Positions 15,181 through 23,329 of a DNA stretch of 64,000 nt are shown here, piece after piece. The position numbers and the translations under genes are program-made. The number at the start of each line of letters is the position of its first letter. The stretch's first letter is position 1. The DNA is from Oscillospiraceae bacterium Zagget6 (GTDB taxonomy: Bacteria > Bacillota > Clostridia > Oscillospirales > Oscillospiraceae): assembly GCA_001941075.1 (NCBI GenBank), contig MSHH01000064.1, positions 1-64,000 of the forward strand. Direction: 5' to 3'. The notes under the pieces were generated by a model, which was not told the DNA's origin, ran no database searches, and saw nothing but the letters and a program-made list of their open reading frames with translations.

Positions 15181-16359
15181 ATGCCGCAGCTGAGCAAACG
15201 AGTAGGAACCTTCACGGATTCGGTCATCCGGCGCATGACCCGCATCAGCGACCACTATGGAGCCATCAACCTGTCCCAGGGCTTCCCGGACTTCGACCCG
15301 CCCAAGCCCATTTTGGACGCGCTGGCAAAGGCCGCCTACGCCGGACCCCACCAGTATTCCATTACTTATGGAGCCGAGAACTTCCGCCAGGCCCTGGCGG
15401 AGAAGCAGGGCAGAGCCATCGGCAGGACCATCGACCCGGAGACGGAAATCGTCGTGACCTGCGGCGGCACCGAGGCCATGATGTGTGCCATGATGACGGT
15501 GTGCAACCCCGGCGACAAGGTGCTGGTGTTCTCGCCCTTCTACGAGAACTACGGGGCGGACGCTATTCTCTCCGGGGCCGAGCCGATTTACGTCCCTCTG
15601 GTGCCGCCGGAGTACAACTTCGACCTCTCTCTGGTGGAGGACGGTTTTCGGCAGGGGGCCAAGGCCATCGTGGTCTGCAACCCCTCCAACCCCTGCGGCA
15701 AGGTGTTCACCGAGGAGGAGCTGCTGGCCATCGGCAGGCTGGCGGTGCAGTATGACGCCTACGTCATCACCGACGAGGTCTATGAGCACATGGTTTACGC
15801 CCCCTATCACCACACCTGCATGGCGGCGCTGCCGGGGATGTACGACAATACCATCACCTGCAACTCCCTGTCCAAAACCTATTCCATCACCGGCTGGCGG
15901 CTGGGCTACCTGATCGGGTCGGCGGAAGTTGTGGAAAACGCCAAAAAAGTCCACGACTTCCTGACCGTGGGCGCGGCTGCGCCCTTGCAGGAGGCGGCGA
16001 CGGTGGGGCTGCGGTTCGACCAGAGCTATTACGACGCCCTGCGGGAGACCTACACCCAAAAGCGGGACTTCTTCCTGGCGGGCCTTGACCGGGCGGGGCT
16101 GAAACACAACGTCCCCCAGGGCACCTATTTCGTCATGGTGGACATTCAGGAGTTTTTAGACCTGCCCATGTTCGCCGGATACACCGATTTGCAGTTCTGT
16201 GAGTGGATGATCCAGCACGTGGGCGTGGCGGCGGTGCCCGGCTCCAGCTTCTTCCGGGAGCCCATTAACAACTACATCCGGCTCCACTTCGCCCGGGAGG
16301 AATCCACCCTGGAGGAGGTCATTCGGCGGCTCACCAAAATGGAGGAACTGGTCAAATGA
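15181..16359 (+). CDS. PLP-dependent aminotransferase, class I/II
   Basis: A 392-residue fold-type I aminotransferase. The start at 15181 (MPQLSKRVGTFTDSVIRRMT) follows GAGAGGGAG. Features: INLSQGFPDFDPP near residue 30, CNPSNPCGK, the DEVYEHMVY Asp/Tyr pair and the Schiff-base Lys in SLSKTYSITGWRLGY, plus the C-terminal NNYIRLHF carboxylate-binding Arg. It resembles aspartate/aromatic aminotransferases of the MetC/KBL-neighbour group. The next gene overlaps by four bases (ATGA), and a YjiH-type transporter follows, suggesting uptake or export of an amino acid coupled to conversion to a keto acid and reduction to a hydroxy acid. Confidence 0.9.
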   Translation: MPQLSKRVGTFTDSVIRRMTRISDHYGAINLSQGFPDFDPPKPILDALAKAAYAGPHQYSITYGAENFRQALAEKQGRAIGRTIDPETEIVVTCGGTEAMMCAMMTVCNPGDKVLVFSPFYENYGADAILSGAEPIYVPLVPPEYNFDLSLVEDGFRQGAKAIVVCNPSNPCGKVFTEEELLAIGRLAVQYDAYVITDEVYEHMVYAPYHHTCMAALPGMYDNTITCNSLSKTYSITGWRLGYLIGSAEVVENAKKVHDFLTVGAAAPLQEAATVGLRFDQSYYDALRETYTQKRDFFLAGLDRAGLKHNVPQGTYFVMVDIQEFLDLPMFAGYTDLQFCEWMIQHVGVAAVPGSSFFREPINNYIRLHFAREESTLEEVIRRLTKMEELVK

Positions 16360-17423
16360 ACCAGGTGTTTTTCTGCAACTACTCCGTGGGGGAGCGGGTC
16401 TACGACAAAGTGCCTGAAGTGTGTACGCCCTACGGCTCCCGCGTGCTGCTCATCGGCGGGGAGCGGGCACTGGCCGCTGCCGGGGACGCGCTGACCGCAG
16501 CCCTCCGTGGCAGCGGGCTGGAAATCGTGGACACCGTGGTTTTTGGCGCAGACTGCACCCTGGAAAACATTCACCGCTGGGCGGCCCGCGCAAAGGCGCT
16601 TTCAGCGGATATGATTTTTGGCATGGGCGGCGGCAAGGCTCTGGACACCGCTAAAGGCGCGGCATGGGAAGCGGGACTGCCGGTCTTTACCTTCCCTACC
16701 ATCGCGGCCACCTGTGCCGCCTACACCGCCCTGTCTGTGGTCTACCGGGAGGACGGCAGCTTTGACCACTTTTATTACTATGACCGCCCGCCCCGGCACT
16801 GTTTCATTCAGCTGGAGGTCATCGCCAACGCCCCGGCGGAGTACCTTCGGGCGGGGATGGGCGACACCATCGGCAAGCACTTTGAATGTCACTTTGCGGC
16901 GCGGGGGGACGAGCTGGCCCACAGCTCCGCCCTGGGTCGGGAGATCAGCAACCTGTGTTACCAGCCCCTGGCCCAGTATGGCGTCCGCGCCCTGGACGAC
17001 TGCCGCAGCCACCGGGTCTCTTACGAATTGGAGCAGGCGGTGCTGGCGGTCATCGTCAGCACTGGGCTGGTGTCCCTGCTGGTGCTGGACGATTACAACT
17101 GTGCCATCGCCCACTCCGTCTACTACGGTCTGGTGCTGCTGCCGGGCTTCGAGGAGGACAACCTGCATGGAAATGTAGTGGCCTACGGGGTGCTGGTGCA
17201 GCTGGCGGTGGACGGCGATTTGCAGGAGGCCACCCGGCTGAAAACCCTGCTGCAAGGGCTGGGCATCCGCACCACCCTGGCGGAGATGGGGGTTCCCCTG
17301 GACCGGGCGACCCTGGCCCCGGTGCTGCGGGAGACGGTGACTGGGCCGGACATGGAACACATTCCTTACCCGGTGACTGAGGAGATGATTTATTCCGCAA
17401 TGGAATTGGTCGAAACATTATAA
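16356..17423 (+). CDS. Iron-containing alcohol dehydrogenase family (glycerol-dehydrogenase-like)
   Basis: A 355-residue NAD(P)-dependent dehydrogenase. The nucleotide-binding turn is FGMGGGKALDTAKG (about 87-100). Metal ligands match the family: Asp in RAGMGDTIGKHFE and His residues in CAIAHSVYYG and EEDNLHGNVVAYG. Overall layout is closest to GldA/2-hydroxy-acid dehydrogenases. It overlaps the aminotransferase stop and is followed by YjiH after 13 bases. In this context it may reduce the keto acid made by the aminotransferase; substrate is inferred, not shown. Confidence 0.85.
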   Translation: MNQVFFCNYSVGERVYDKVPEVCTPYGSRVLLIGGERALAAAGDALTAALRGSGLEIVDTVVFGADCTLENIHRWAARAKALSADMIFGMGGGKALDTAKGAAWEAGLPVFTFPTIAATCAAYTALSVVYREDGSFDHFYYYDRPPRHCFIQLEVIANAPAEYLRAGMGDTIGKHFECHFAARGDELAHSSALGREISNLCYQPLAQYGVRALDDCRSHRVSYELEQAVLAVIVSTGLVSLLVLDDYNCAIAHSVYYGLVLLPGFEEDNLHGNVVAYGVLVQLAVDGDLQEATRLKTLLQGLGIRTTLAEMGVPLDRATLAPVLRETVTGPDMEHIPYPVTEEMIYSAMELVETL

Positions 17424-17436
17424 AGGAGAGACCCAC

Positions 17437-18783
17437 ATGAGAGAAAAGAGCGTAAACACCAAAAACCTGCTAAAATTTATTTTCGGCTCCGCCTTCGGCA
17501 TCCTGATGTTTTTGGTCCCCATCCCCCAGGGGGACAGCTTCACTACCCTGCTGGACTACATCAAAACCTTCCTGAAAAACCTGTTTGGCGCGTCCCTGCC
17601 CTATGTTCTGATGGTTTTGATGATCATTTCCGGCGTGCTGACCCTGTACAACTTCATCTGCAAGCCGGACTGGATTCAAAACAACAACTACCTGAAAAAG
17701 GGCTTTTCCGCCACTCCCTTCTACCTGGTCTCCAAGGAGCTGGGCATGGTCATCGCCTGTATGGTGGTGCTGGGATTTGGCCCGGAGTGGGTGCTTTCGG
17801 CGGACACCGGCGCGTCTATGGTGGACCTGTGCTGCACCCTGGTCTGCATCGTGCTGAGCTTTAGCTTCCTGATGCCCTTCCTGACGGACTGCGGCATTAT
17901 GGAGTTCTTCGGCGTGATTCTGCGCCCGGTGGTCCACCCCCTGTTCAAGGTGCCGGGCCGGGCCTCCATCGACCTGATCGCCTCCTGGTTCGGCGCGTCC
18001 AACGCCGCCGCCATCCTGACCCGCGAGCAGTATATGCGGGGCTTTTACACCAAGCGGGAAGCCGGGTATATCATGACCAACTTCTCCCTGGTGTCCATCC
18101 CCTTCTGCCTGTTGGTGGCTACCACTGTGGGGATTTCTAACCTGTTCCCCGCGTTTTATCTCAGCATCTGCATCACCGGCGTGGTTCTGGCGGTCATCAT
18201 CGCCCGCATCCCGCCCATCCGTACTCTGCCGGACACCTACCAGGAGCAGGTGGGCCAGCAGCTGGTGGAGGACGTGCCCCCGGAGAAGGGCCGTCTCGCC
18301 TACGCGGTAGAGCTGGGCTGCAAGCGGGCCGAGAGCTTCCACGTCAAAAACATTCTGGAAGGCGGCATGGAAGTGGTCATGGGTATGCTCTTTGACCTGA
18401 TCCCCATCGTCATCGCCTGGGGCACCGTGGCGCTCATCATTGCCACCTATACCCCGGTGTTTAACTGGCTGTCCTACCCCATGCGGCTGTACCTCCAGGT
18501 GTTCGGCGTCGCGGAGGCCGCGACGGTGGCCCCGGCGACTCTGGTGGGTTTCATGGATATGTTCATTCCCGCCCTGCTCATCGGCGGAGTGGAGTCAGTC
18601 AAGACCAAGTTCATCATCGGCGCGCTGTCACTGGTTCAAATCATCTACCTGACCGAGGTGGGAACCATCATCATTAAGAGCGAGATCCCCCTGAACCTGT
18701 GGAAGCTGTTTGTCATCTTCCTGGAGCGCACCCTCATCGCCATTCCCATTCTGGTGCTGCTTGCAAACCTGTTTGTGGGGTAA
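17437..18783 (+). CDS. YjiH family membrane protein (nucleoside-recognition/Gate domain)
   Basis: A 448-residue membrane protein with about ten TM segments, preceded by AAAGGAGAG. Two related blocks are visible: SFLMPFLTDCGIMEFFGVIL ... SWFGASNAAAIL in the first half and LVGFMDMFIPALLIGG ... EVGTIIIKSEIPL in the second. This is the layout of YjiH/Gate-domain transporters. It is the third gene of the operon and most likely moves the substrate or product of the two upstream enzymes. Substrate unknown. Confidence 0.85.
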   Translation: MREKSVNTKNLLKFIFGSAFGILMFLVPIPQGDSFTTLLDYIKTFLKNLFGASLPYVLMVLMIISGVLTLYNFICKPDWIQNNNYLKKGFSATPFYLVSKELGMVIACMVVLGFGPEWVLSADTGASMVDLCCTLVCIVLSFSFLMPFLTDCGIMEFFGVILRPVVHPLFKVPGRASIDLIASWFGASNAAAILTREQYMRGFYTKREAGYIMTNFSLVSIPFCLLVATTVGISNLFPAFYLSICITGVVLAVIIARIPPIRTLPDTYQEQVGQQLVEDVPPEKGRLAYAVELGCKRAESFHVKNILEGGMEVVMGMLFDLIPIVIAWGTVALIIATYTPVFNWLSYPMRLYLQVFGVAEAATVAPATLVGFMDMFIPALLIGGVESVKTKFIIGALSLVQIIYLTEVGTIIIKSEIPLNLWKLFVIFLERTLIAIPILVLLANLFVG

Positions 18784-18816
18784 TGTCCCGCGCTGATTCT
18801 GTTCTATGAGCAAAAG

Positions 18817-18851
18817 AGAAGGCTCTCCCACGCCGGGAAAGCCTTCTTTTT
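18817..18851 (+). terminator. YjiH operon terminator
   Basis: AGAAGGCT (18817-18824) pairs with AGCCTTCT (18840-18847), with CTCCC/GGGA extending the stem, followed by TTTTT. It separates the convergent YjiH and hisB genes. Confidence 0.85.
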
Positions 18852-18872
18852 CGTGTGATTTTGGTCGAGAGG

Positions 18873-19460
18873 TCAGAGGCTGCCCTTGGTGGACAGCACG
18901 TCTTGAATCCGCTCGTCGTACTGGGTGGCCTGGTCCAGCGCCTTGGCGAACGCCTTAAACATGGCCTCCATGATGTGGTGGTCGTTTTCGCCATAAAGCA
19001 CCTTGATGTGCAGGTTCATGGCGGCGGAGTAGCTGACGGCGTAGAAAAATTCCTTCGCCATCTGGGTATCCATACCCCCCACGCTCTGGTTGGTGAAGCC
19101 CCCGTCAAAGACCAGATAGGGCCGCCCGCTCAGGTCCACCGCGCAGAGGACCAGCGCCTCGTCCATGGGTAAAAGACAGCTCCCGTAGCGGCGGATGCCC
19201 TTTTTGTCCCCCGCCGCTTGGCGGATAGCGGTCCCCAGCACAATACCGGTGTCCTCGATGGAGTGGTGGCAGTCCACCCAGGTGTCGCCGTCGCAGTCCA
19301 CCGCCAGGTCAAACAGGCCGTGGCGGGCGAAGCCGTCCAGCATGTGGTCAAAAAAACCGATTTTGGTGTGGATAGCGCTCTGGCCCGTGCCGTCCAGGTT
19401 CAGGGTCACGCTGATTTTGGTCTCGTTGGTGTTGCGTTCTATCGTTGCGGTTCGTTCCAT
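18873..19460 (-). CDS. hisB: Imidazoleglycerol-phosphate dehydratase HisB
   Basis: A 195-residue single-domain enzyme of histidine synthesis, converting imidazole glycerol phosphate to imidazole acetol phosphate. Metal-binding motifs GFFDHMLDGFARHG, DCHHSIEDTGI and ENDHHIMEAMFKAFA are all present. It carries no phosphatase domain, as usual outside Enterobacteria. It lies 24 bases after rodA on the same strand and no other his gene is next to it, so the histidine pathway is scattered here. Confidence 0.97.
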   Translation of the reverse strand: MERTATIERNTNETKISVTLNLDGTGQSAIHTKIGFFDHMLDGFARHGLFDLAVDCDGDTWVDCHHSIEDTGIVLGTAIRQAAGDKKGIRRYGSCLLPMDEALVLCAVDLSGRPYLVFDGGFTNQSVGGMDTQMAKEFFYAVSYSAAMNLHIKVLYGENDHHIMEAMFKAFAKALDQATQYDERIQDVLSTKGSL

Positions 19461-19484
19461 GGAAATGTCCTCCTGTTCTGTTAG

Positions 19485-20702
19485 TTACCTGCCTCCCGGC
19501 ACAAACAACACGCTCTTACGCGCCGTTCCACTGGTCGGCTCCGGCGTGGCGGTGTTCTTGAGCCAGTCGGGTTTGTTGCGGTGCTTGACCCCGGAGACCA
19601 GGCCCATGATGACGTAGTTGGTGATGATGGAGGTGCCGCCCAAGCTGAAAAAGGGCAGCGTCAGGCCGATGGTGGGCAGGATATAGAGGCACATGCCGAT
19701 GTTGATGCCCACCTGGGCGATGAGCATTCCGGCGAAGCCGATGCACATCAGGGAGGAAACGGTGTCCGGCGCGGTGACGCCCACGTAAATGCACCGGAGG
19801 ATGATAGCGGTCAGGATGCCAATGACCAGCAGCGCTCCCAGCAGTCCCCACTCCTCGCAGCAGGAGGAGAAGATGAAGTCGTTGAACCGCTGGGACAGCT
19901 TGTTGTTGATGGTGGACTGGGTCATGGCCCCCTGTAGATAGCCCTGGCCGGTCAGCCCGCCGGAGCGGATGGCCAGCAGCGAGCGGCTCTGCTGGAACCC
20001 CGCGCCCAGGGGGTCATAGTCGTGATCCAGGCAGCAGAGGATGCGCTTTTTCAGGTAGTTTTCCTCTGGCAAATAGCCCCACAGCTTGTAACCGGCGAAG
20101 CCAATGACGGCGAAGCCCGCCGCGAACCACAGGGGATGCAGGCCCCCCACCCACAGCATGACGGCGAAAATCGCCACATAGATCAGGCAGGTGCCTGCGT
20201 CGCTGGAGATGACGTAAATCAGCCCCACGAAGTACAGCAGCGCCGCGCAGAACAGCATTACGGAGACGATGTTGTTCATCCGCTTCTTTTCCTTGATATA
20301 CGAAATCAACTGGGCGAAGAGGATGGTAAAGACGATTTTGTCCATCTCGGCGGGCTGGAGGGTGAAGGGAATCAGCGGCAGGGAGATCCAGGCCCGGTTG
20401 CCCATGTCGTCGCCGGTGCCCAGGGGGATGAGCAGCAGCAGGAAGATGGTGGCTCCTGCCAGCAGCCACTTCCACTTGCTGCAAATCATCTCCAGATCCA
20501 GCTGACTGACCACAAAGTAGAGAACAATGCCAATGCACATGGCGATGGCCTGCTTCGCGGCGGAGGAGTGCAGACTGGCCCTGTAGCGGGTCGCGGAGTA
20601 AATGAGTACGATGCCAAATAAATTGGCGGCGACACAGAGGGAGAGAAGAATATGATCGGCCTGTTTCAAAGCGCCCAGCACCAAATCACGGAGGGCAGAC
20701 AT
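19485..20702 (-). CDS. rodA: SEDS-family peptidoglycan glycosyltransferase (RodA/FtsW)
   Basis: A 405-residue membrane protein with about ten TM segments. Family signatures: LQPAEMDKIVFTILFAQLI (the QPSE-like motif), the extracellular loop DYDPLGAGFQQSRSLLAIRS-GGLTGQGY, NDFIFSSCCEEWGLLG and the C-terminal PTIGLTLPFFSLGGTS. SEDS proteins polymerise lipid II; the RodA form acts in elongation. The presence of mreB elsewhere in the window supports RodA rather than FtsW or SpoVE, but this is not proven by sequence. The C-terminus carries a short Thr/Pro-rich cytoplasmic tail. Confidence 0.88.
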   Translation of the reverse strand: MSALRDLVLGALKQADHILLSLCVAANLFGIVLIYSATRYRASLHSSAAKQAIAMCIGIVLYFVVSQLDLEMICSKWKWLLAGATIFLLLLIPLGTGDDMGNRAWISLPLIPFTLQPAEMDKIVFTILFAQLISYIKEKKRMNNIVSVMLFCAALLYFVGLIYVISSDAGTCLIYVAIFAVMLWVGGLHPLWFAAGFAVIGFAGYKLWGYLPEENYLKKRILCCLDHDYDPLGAGFQQSRSLLAIRSGGLTGQGYLQGAMTQSTINNKLSQRFNDFIFSSCCEEWGLLGALLVIGILTAIILRCIYVGVTAPDTVSSLMCIGFAGMLIAQVGINIGMCLYILPTIGLTLPFFSLGGTSIITNYVIMGLVSGVKHRNKPDWLKNTATPEPTSGTARKSVLFVPGGR

Positions 20703-20736
20703 GACGCCACCTCGTTTTCTTTTGAGATTGGTTCAC

Positions 20737-20765
20737 ATTCTACCACAGAACGGGGATTCTGTAAA
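20737..20765 (-). promoter_or_regulatory. Promoter of rodA-hisB
   Basis: On the minus strand TTTACA, 17-base spacer, TAGAAT, ending 35 bases before the rodA start. Confidence 0.65.
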
Positions 20766-20881
20766 GACGAGGCCGCGCAATTTGCCCTATTTGCCCCATA
20801 CGCGCCCATTGGCGGTGGAAACCGCCCGTCAAATGTGATACAATGGCAGAAATGACTGAAAAAAGAGGGGAGAGGGACTGC

Positions 20882-21961
20882 ATGAACCGACGCACTGTCC
20901 GCACTGCCGCTGTGACTGCGCTGCTGGCCGCGCTGTTGGCGGCGGGGCTGATTTTAAACGTGAACACCGGCGCGGTGGACATCCCGACGGGAGAGATTTT
21001 CGCTCTGCTGGGCAAGGGCCTGCGGCTGCGGGCGCTGGCGCTGCTGGAGCCTGACCGATACGGCGAAGCGCTGACGGCCTTCCTGACCGGTTCAACGGAG
21101 GCGCGGGTGCTGTGCTCCATCCGCCTGCCTCGCCTGCTGTTGGCGGCGGTGCTGGGGGGCGCGCTGGCGGTGTCCGGCCTGCTGCTCCAGTCCTTTTTCC
21201 GCAATCCCATCGCCGGGCCGTTTGTACTGGGCATTTCCTCCGGCGCGAAAATGTTGGTGAGCGTCACCATGATTTTCCTGCTGAAAGACATCTCCACCAT
21301 GAATACCGGCGTGATGGTATTGGCGGCTTTCGCCGGGTCGCTGTTGGTGACGGGGGTGGTGCTGCTCTTCGCACAGCGGGTGCGCAATATGTCCATGCTG
21401 CTGGTCATCGGTATTATGGTCAGCTACCTCTGCGGTGCGGTGACGGATTTCTGCGTCACCTTCGCGGATGAACACAACGTCGCCAACCTGACCAGCTGGT
21501 CTATGGGCAGCTTTTCCGGGGCCAGCTGGAACGCTGTGGGGTTCTCCGCCGCCATTTGCCTGCCCTGCCTGGCCCTGGCGTGGCTGTTGGCAAAGCCCAT
21601 CGGGGCCTACGCCCTGGGGGAGGGCTACGCCCAGAGCCTGGGCATTCACGTCCGGGCCTTCCGGGTGTGCCTGATTTTGCTGTCCAGCCTGCTCTCCGCC
21701 TGCGTCACCGCTTTCGCCGGGCCGATTTCCTTTGTGGGCATCGCCATCCCCCACATCACCAAAAGCCTGCTGAACACCTCCCGCCCGGCGGTGGTCATCC
21801 CCCTGTCCTTCCTGACCGGGGCAGTGTGCTGCGTCTACTGCGACCTGCTGGCACGAACCGCTTTCGCGCCTACGGAGCTGGCAATCAGCACCGTGACCTC
21901 GGTGTTCGGCGCGCCGGTGGTGATCTACATGATGGTAAAACGGAGGGGGCGGGAGCAATGA
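20882..21961 (+). CDS. FecCD-family ABC transporter permease
   Basis: A 359-residue permease with about nine TM segments. The start at 20882 (MNRRTVRTAAVTALLAALLA) follows GGGGAGAGGG. Signatures of the BtuC/FecCD family: RLPRLLLAAVLGGALAVSG, LLQSFFRNPIAGPFVLGIS, TSWSMGSFSGASWN and AGPISFVGIAIPHITKSLL. It imports iron-siderophores, haem or cobalamin-type compounds. It overlaps the ATPase gene by four bases; no periplasmic binding protein gene is adjacent, so that partner must be elsewhere. Confidence 0.9.
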   Translation: MNRRTVRTAAVTALLAALLAAGLILNVNTGAVDIPTGEIFALLGKGLRLRALALLEPDRYGEALTAFLTGSTEARVLCSIRLPRLLLAAVLGGALAVSGLLLQSFFRNPIAGPFVLGISSGAKMLVSVTMIFLLKDISTMNTGVMVLAAFAGSLLVTGVVLLFAQRVRNMSMLLVIGIMVSYLCGAVTDFCVTFADEHNVANLTSWSMGSFSGASWNAVGFSAAICLPCLALAWLLAKPIGAYALGEGYAQSLGIHVRAFRVCLILLSSLLSACVTAFAGPISFVGIAIPHITKSLLNTSRPAVVIPLSFLTGAVCCVYCDLLARTAFAPTELAISTVTSVFGAPVVIYMMVKRRGREQ

Positions 21962-23085
21962 GCTATTTCAAGACAGAAAATCTGTCCGTGGGCTATCGCG
22001 GGAATATCCTCATCCACGGTATCAATATAACGCTGCAAAAGGGGCAAATTCTCACCCTCATCGGCCCCAACGGGGCGGGGAAGTCCACCATTTTGAAGTC
22101 CATCACCCGCCAGTTGCGGACGATCAGCGGCAGCGTCTACGTCCAGTGGCGGGACGTTCACCGCTGGAGCGCAAAAGAATTGGCAAGCCACCTGGCGGTG
22201 GTGCTGACCGACCGGGTGGACCCGGAGCTGATGACCTGCCGGGAGCTGGTGGCCCTGGGGCGCTACCCCCACACCAACGCCGTGGGCAGGCTGACCGCAG
22301 AGGACCGCCGCAAGGTGGACGAGGCCCTGAATCTGGTGGGCGGAGAGGATTTGGCGGAACAGGAGTTCTCTACCCTCAGCGACGGCCAGAAGCAGCGAAT
22401 GCTGCTGGCGAGGGCCATCTGCCAGGACACGGAAATCATCGTGCTGGACGAGCCTACCGCCTATCTGGACATCCGCTATAAGGTGGAGCTGCTGGACGTG
22501 CTGCGCCGTTTGGCGAGGGAGAAGGGGACCACCATCCTGCTCTCCCTCCACGAGATCGACCTGGCCTATAAGGTCTCCGACCAGCTGGTGTGTGTCAAGG
22601 GGGACACCATCTCCCGGTACGGCCCGCCGGAGGAGGTGCTGGCGAGAGACGCTGCCCAGCGGCTCTACGACATGGAGCGGGGCAGCTACGACCCCCTTTT
22701 TGGTAGCGTGGAATTGCCTCGCCCGGAGGGAGAACCAAAGGTGTTTGTCATCGGCGGGGCGGGGTACGGCGTACCCGTGTACCGCCGCCTCCAACGGGAG
22801 CAAGTCCCTTTCGCGGCGGGCATTTTGTTTGAAAACGACGTGGACACCCCCGTGGCCAATGCGCTGGCGGCGGAGGTGTTCGCTGCCCCGGCCTTCGAGC
22901 CGGTCTCCGATGATGCGTTCGCCGCCGCCAGAAACGCTATGCTGTGCATTGGCGCGGTGTTGGACGCCGGGTGTCCCGTGGGGACGTTCAACCGGTGTAA
23001 TGGGCGGCTGCTGGAGGCGGCGAGAGAGGCGGGAGTGCCGGTCTTTACAGACGCGGCACAATTAGCAATTCGCAATGTGCAATGA
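21958..23085 (+). CDS. FecE-type ABC ATPase with extra C-terminal domain
   Basis: A 375-residue protein. Residues 1-250 are a standard BtuD/FecE ATPase: Walker A GPNGAGKST, VLTDRVDPELMTCRELVALG, signature STLSDGQKQRMLLAR, Walker B IIVLDEPTAYLD and LSLHEIDLA. Residues about 255-370 add a domain starting KVFVIGGAGYGVPVYRRLQ with alternating strands and helices, like a small Rossmann fold, ending in RCNGRLLEAAREAGVPVF. I do not recognise a function for this extension. The last residues (AIRNVQ) and the TGA are encoded by the dispersed repeat at 23059. Confidence 0.88.
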   Translation: MSYFKTENLSVGYRGNILIHGINITLQKGQILTLIGPNGAGKSTILKSITRQLRTISGSVYVQWRDVHRWSAKELASHLAVVLTDRVDPELMTCRELVALGRYPHTNAVGRLTAEDRRKVDEALNLVGGEDLAEQEFSTLSDGQKQRMLLARAICQDTEIIVLDEPTAYLDIRYKVELLDVLRRLAREKGTTILLSLHEIDLAYKVSDQLVCVKGDTISRYGPPEEVLARDAAQRLYDMERGSYDPLFGSVELPRPEGEPKVFVIGGAGYGVPVYRRLQREQVPFAAGILFENDVDTPVANALAAEVFAAPAFEPVSDDAFAAARNAMLCIGAVLDAGCPVGTFNRCNGRLLEAAREAGVPVFTDAAQLAIRNVQ

Positions 23086-23329
23086 GCTGTTAGCCATTAG
23101 CTATTAGCTGTTAGTCAGGATAATGTTGGTTATTTCGTCAGCATTTTGCCCAGTGTAGCACAAGCGTCCTGCGAAAAACGGCCTTTTTGAAACCGATAGC
23201 CCCTCTTGCCTCCCCTGAAAGGGGAGGGGGACCATGCGGAGCATGGTGGAGGGGTTTCCAATGGCACAGTTGCAAAGAAGAACGGCTGCAAACCGGTCAT
23301 TGCAAATTGCTCACTGCACATTGCACATT
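23059..23329. repeat. MITE-like non-coding element
   Basis: The left end has a type B arm (23059-23084) followed by a type A arm (23085-23114); the right end is type B (23296-23329). The interior starts TTAGTCAGGATAATGTTGGT and contains CCTCCCCTGAAAGGGGAGGG and TGGTGGAGGGGTTTCC, shared with the element at 56709. The left arm supplies the stop codon of the upstream FecE gene and the right arm abuts the stop of the glycosidase gene. Confidence 0.7.
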
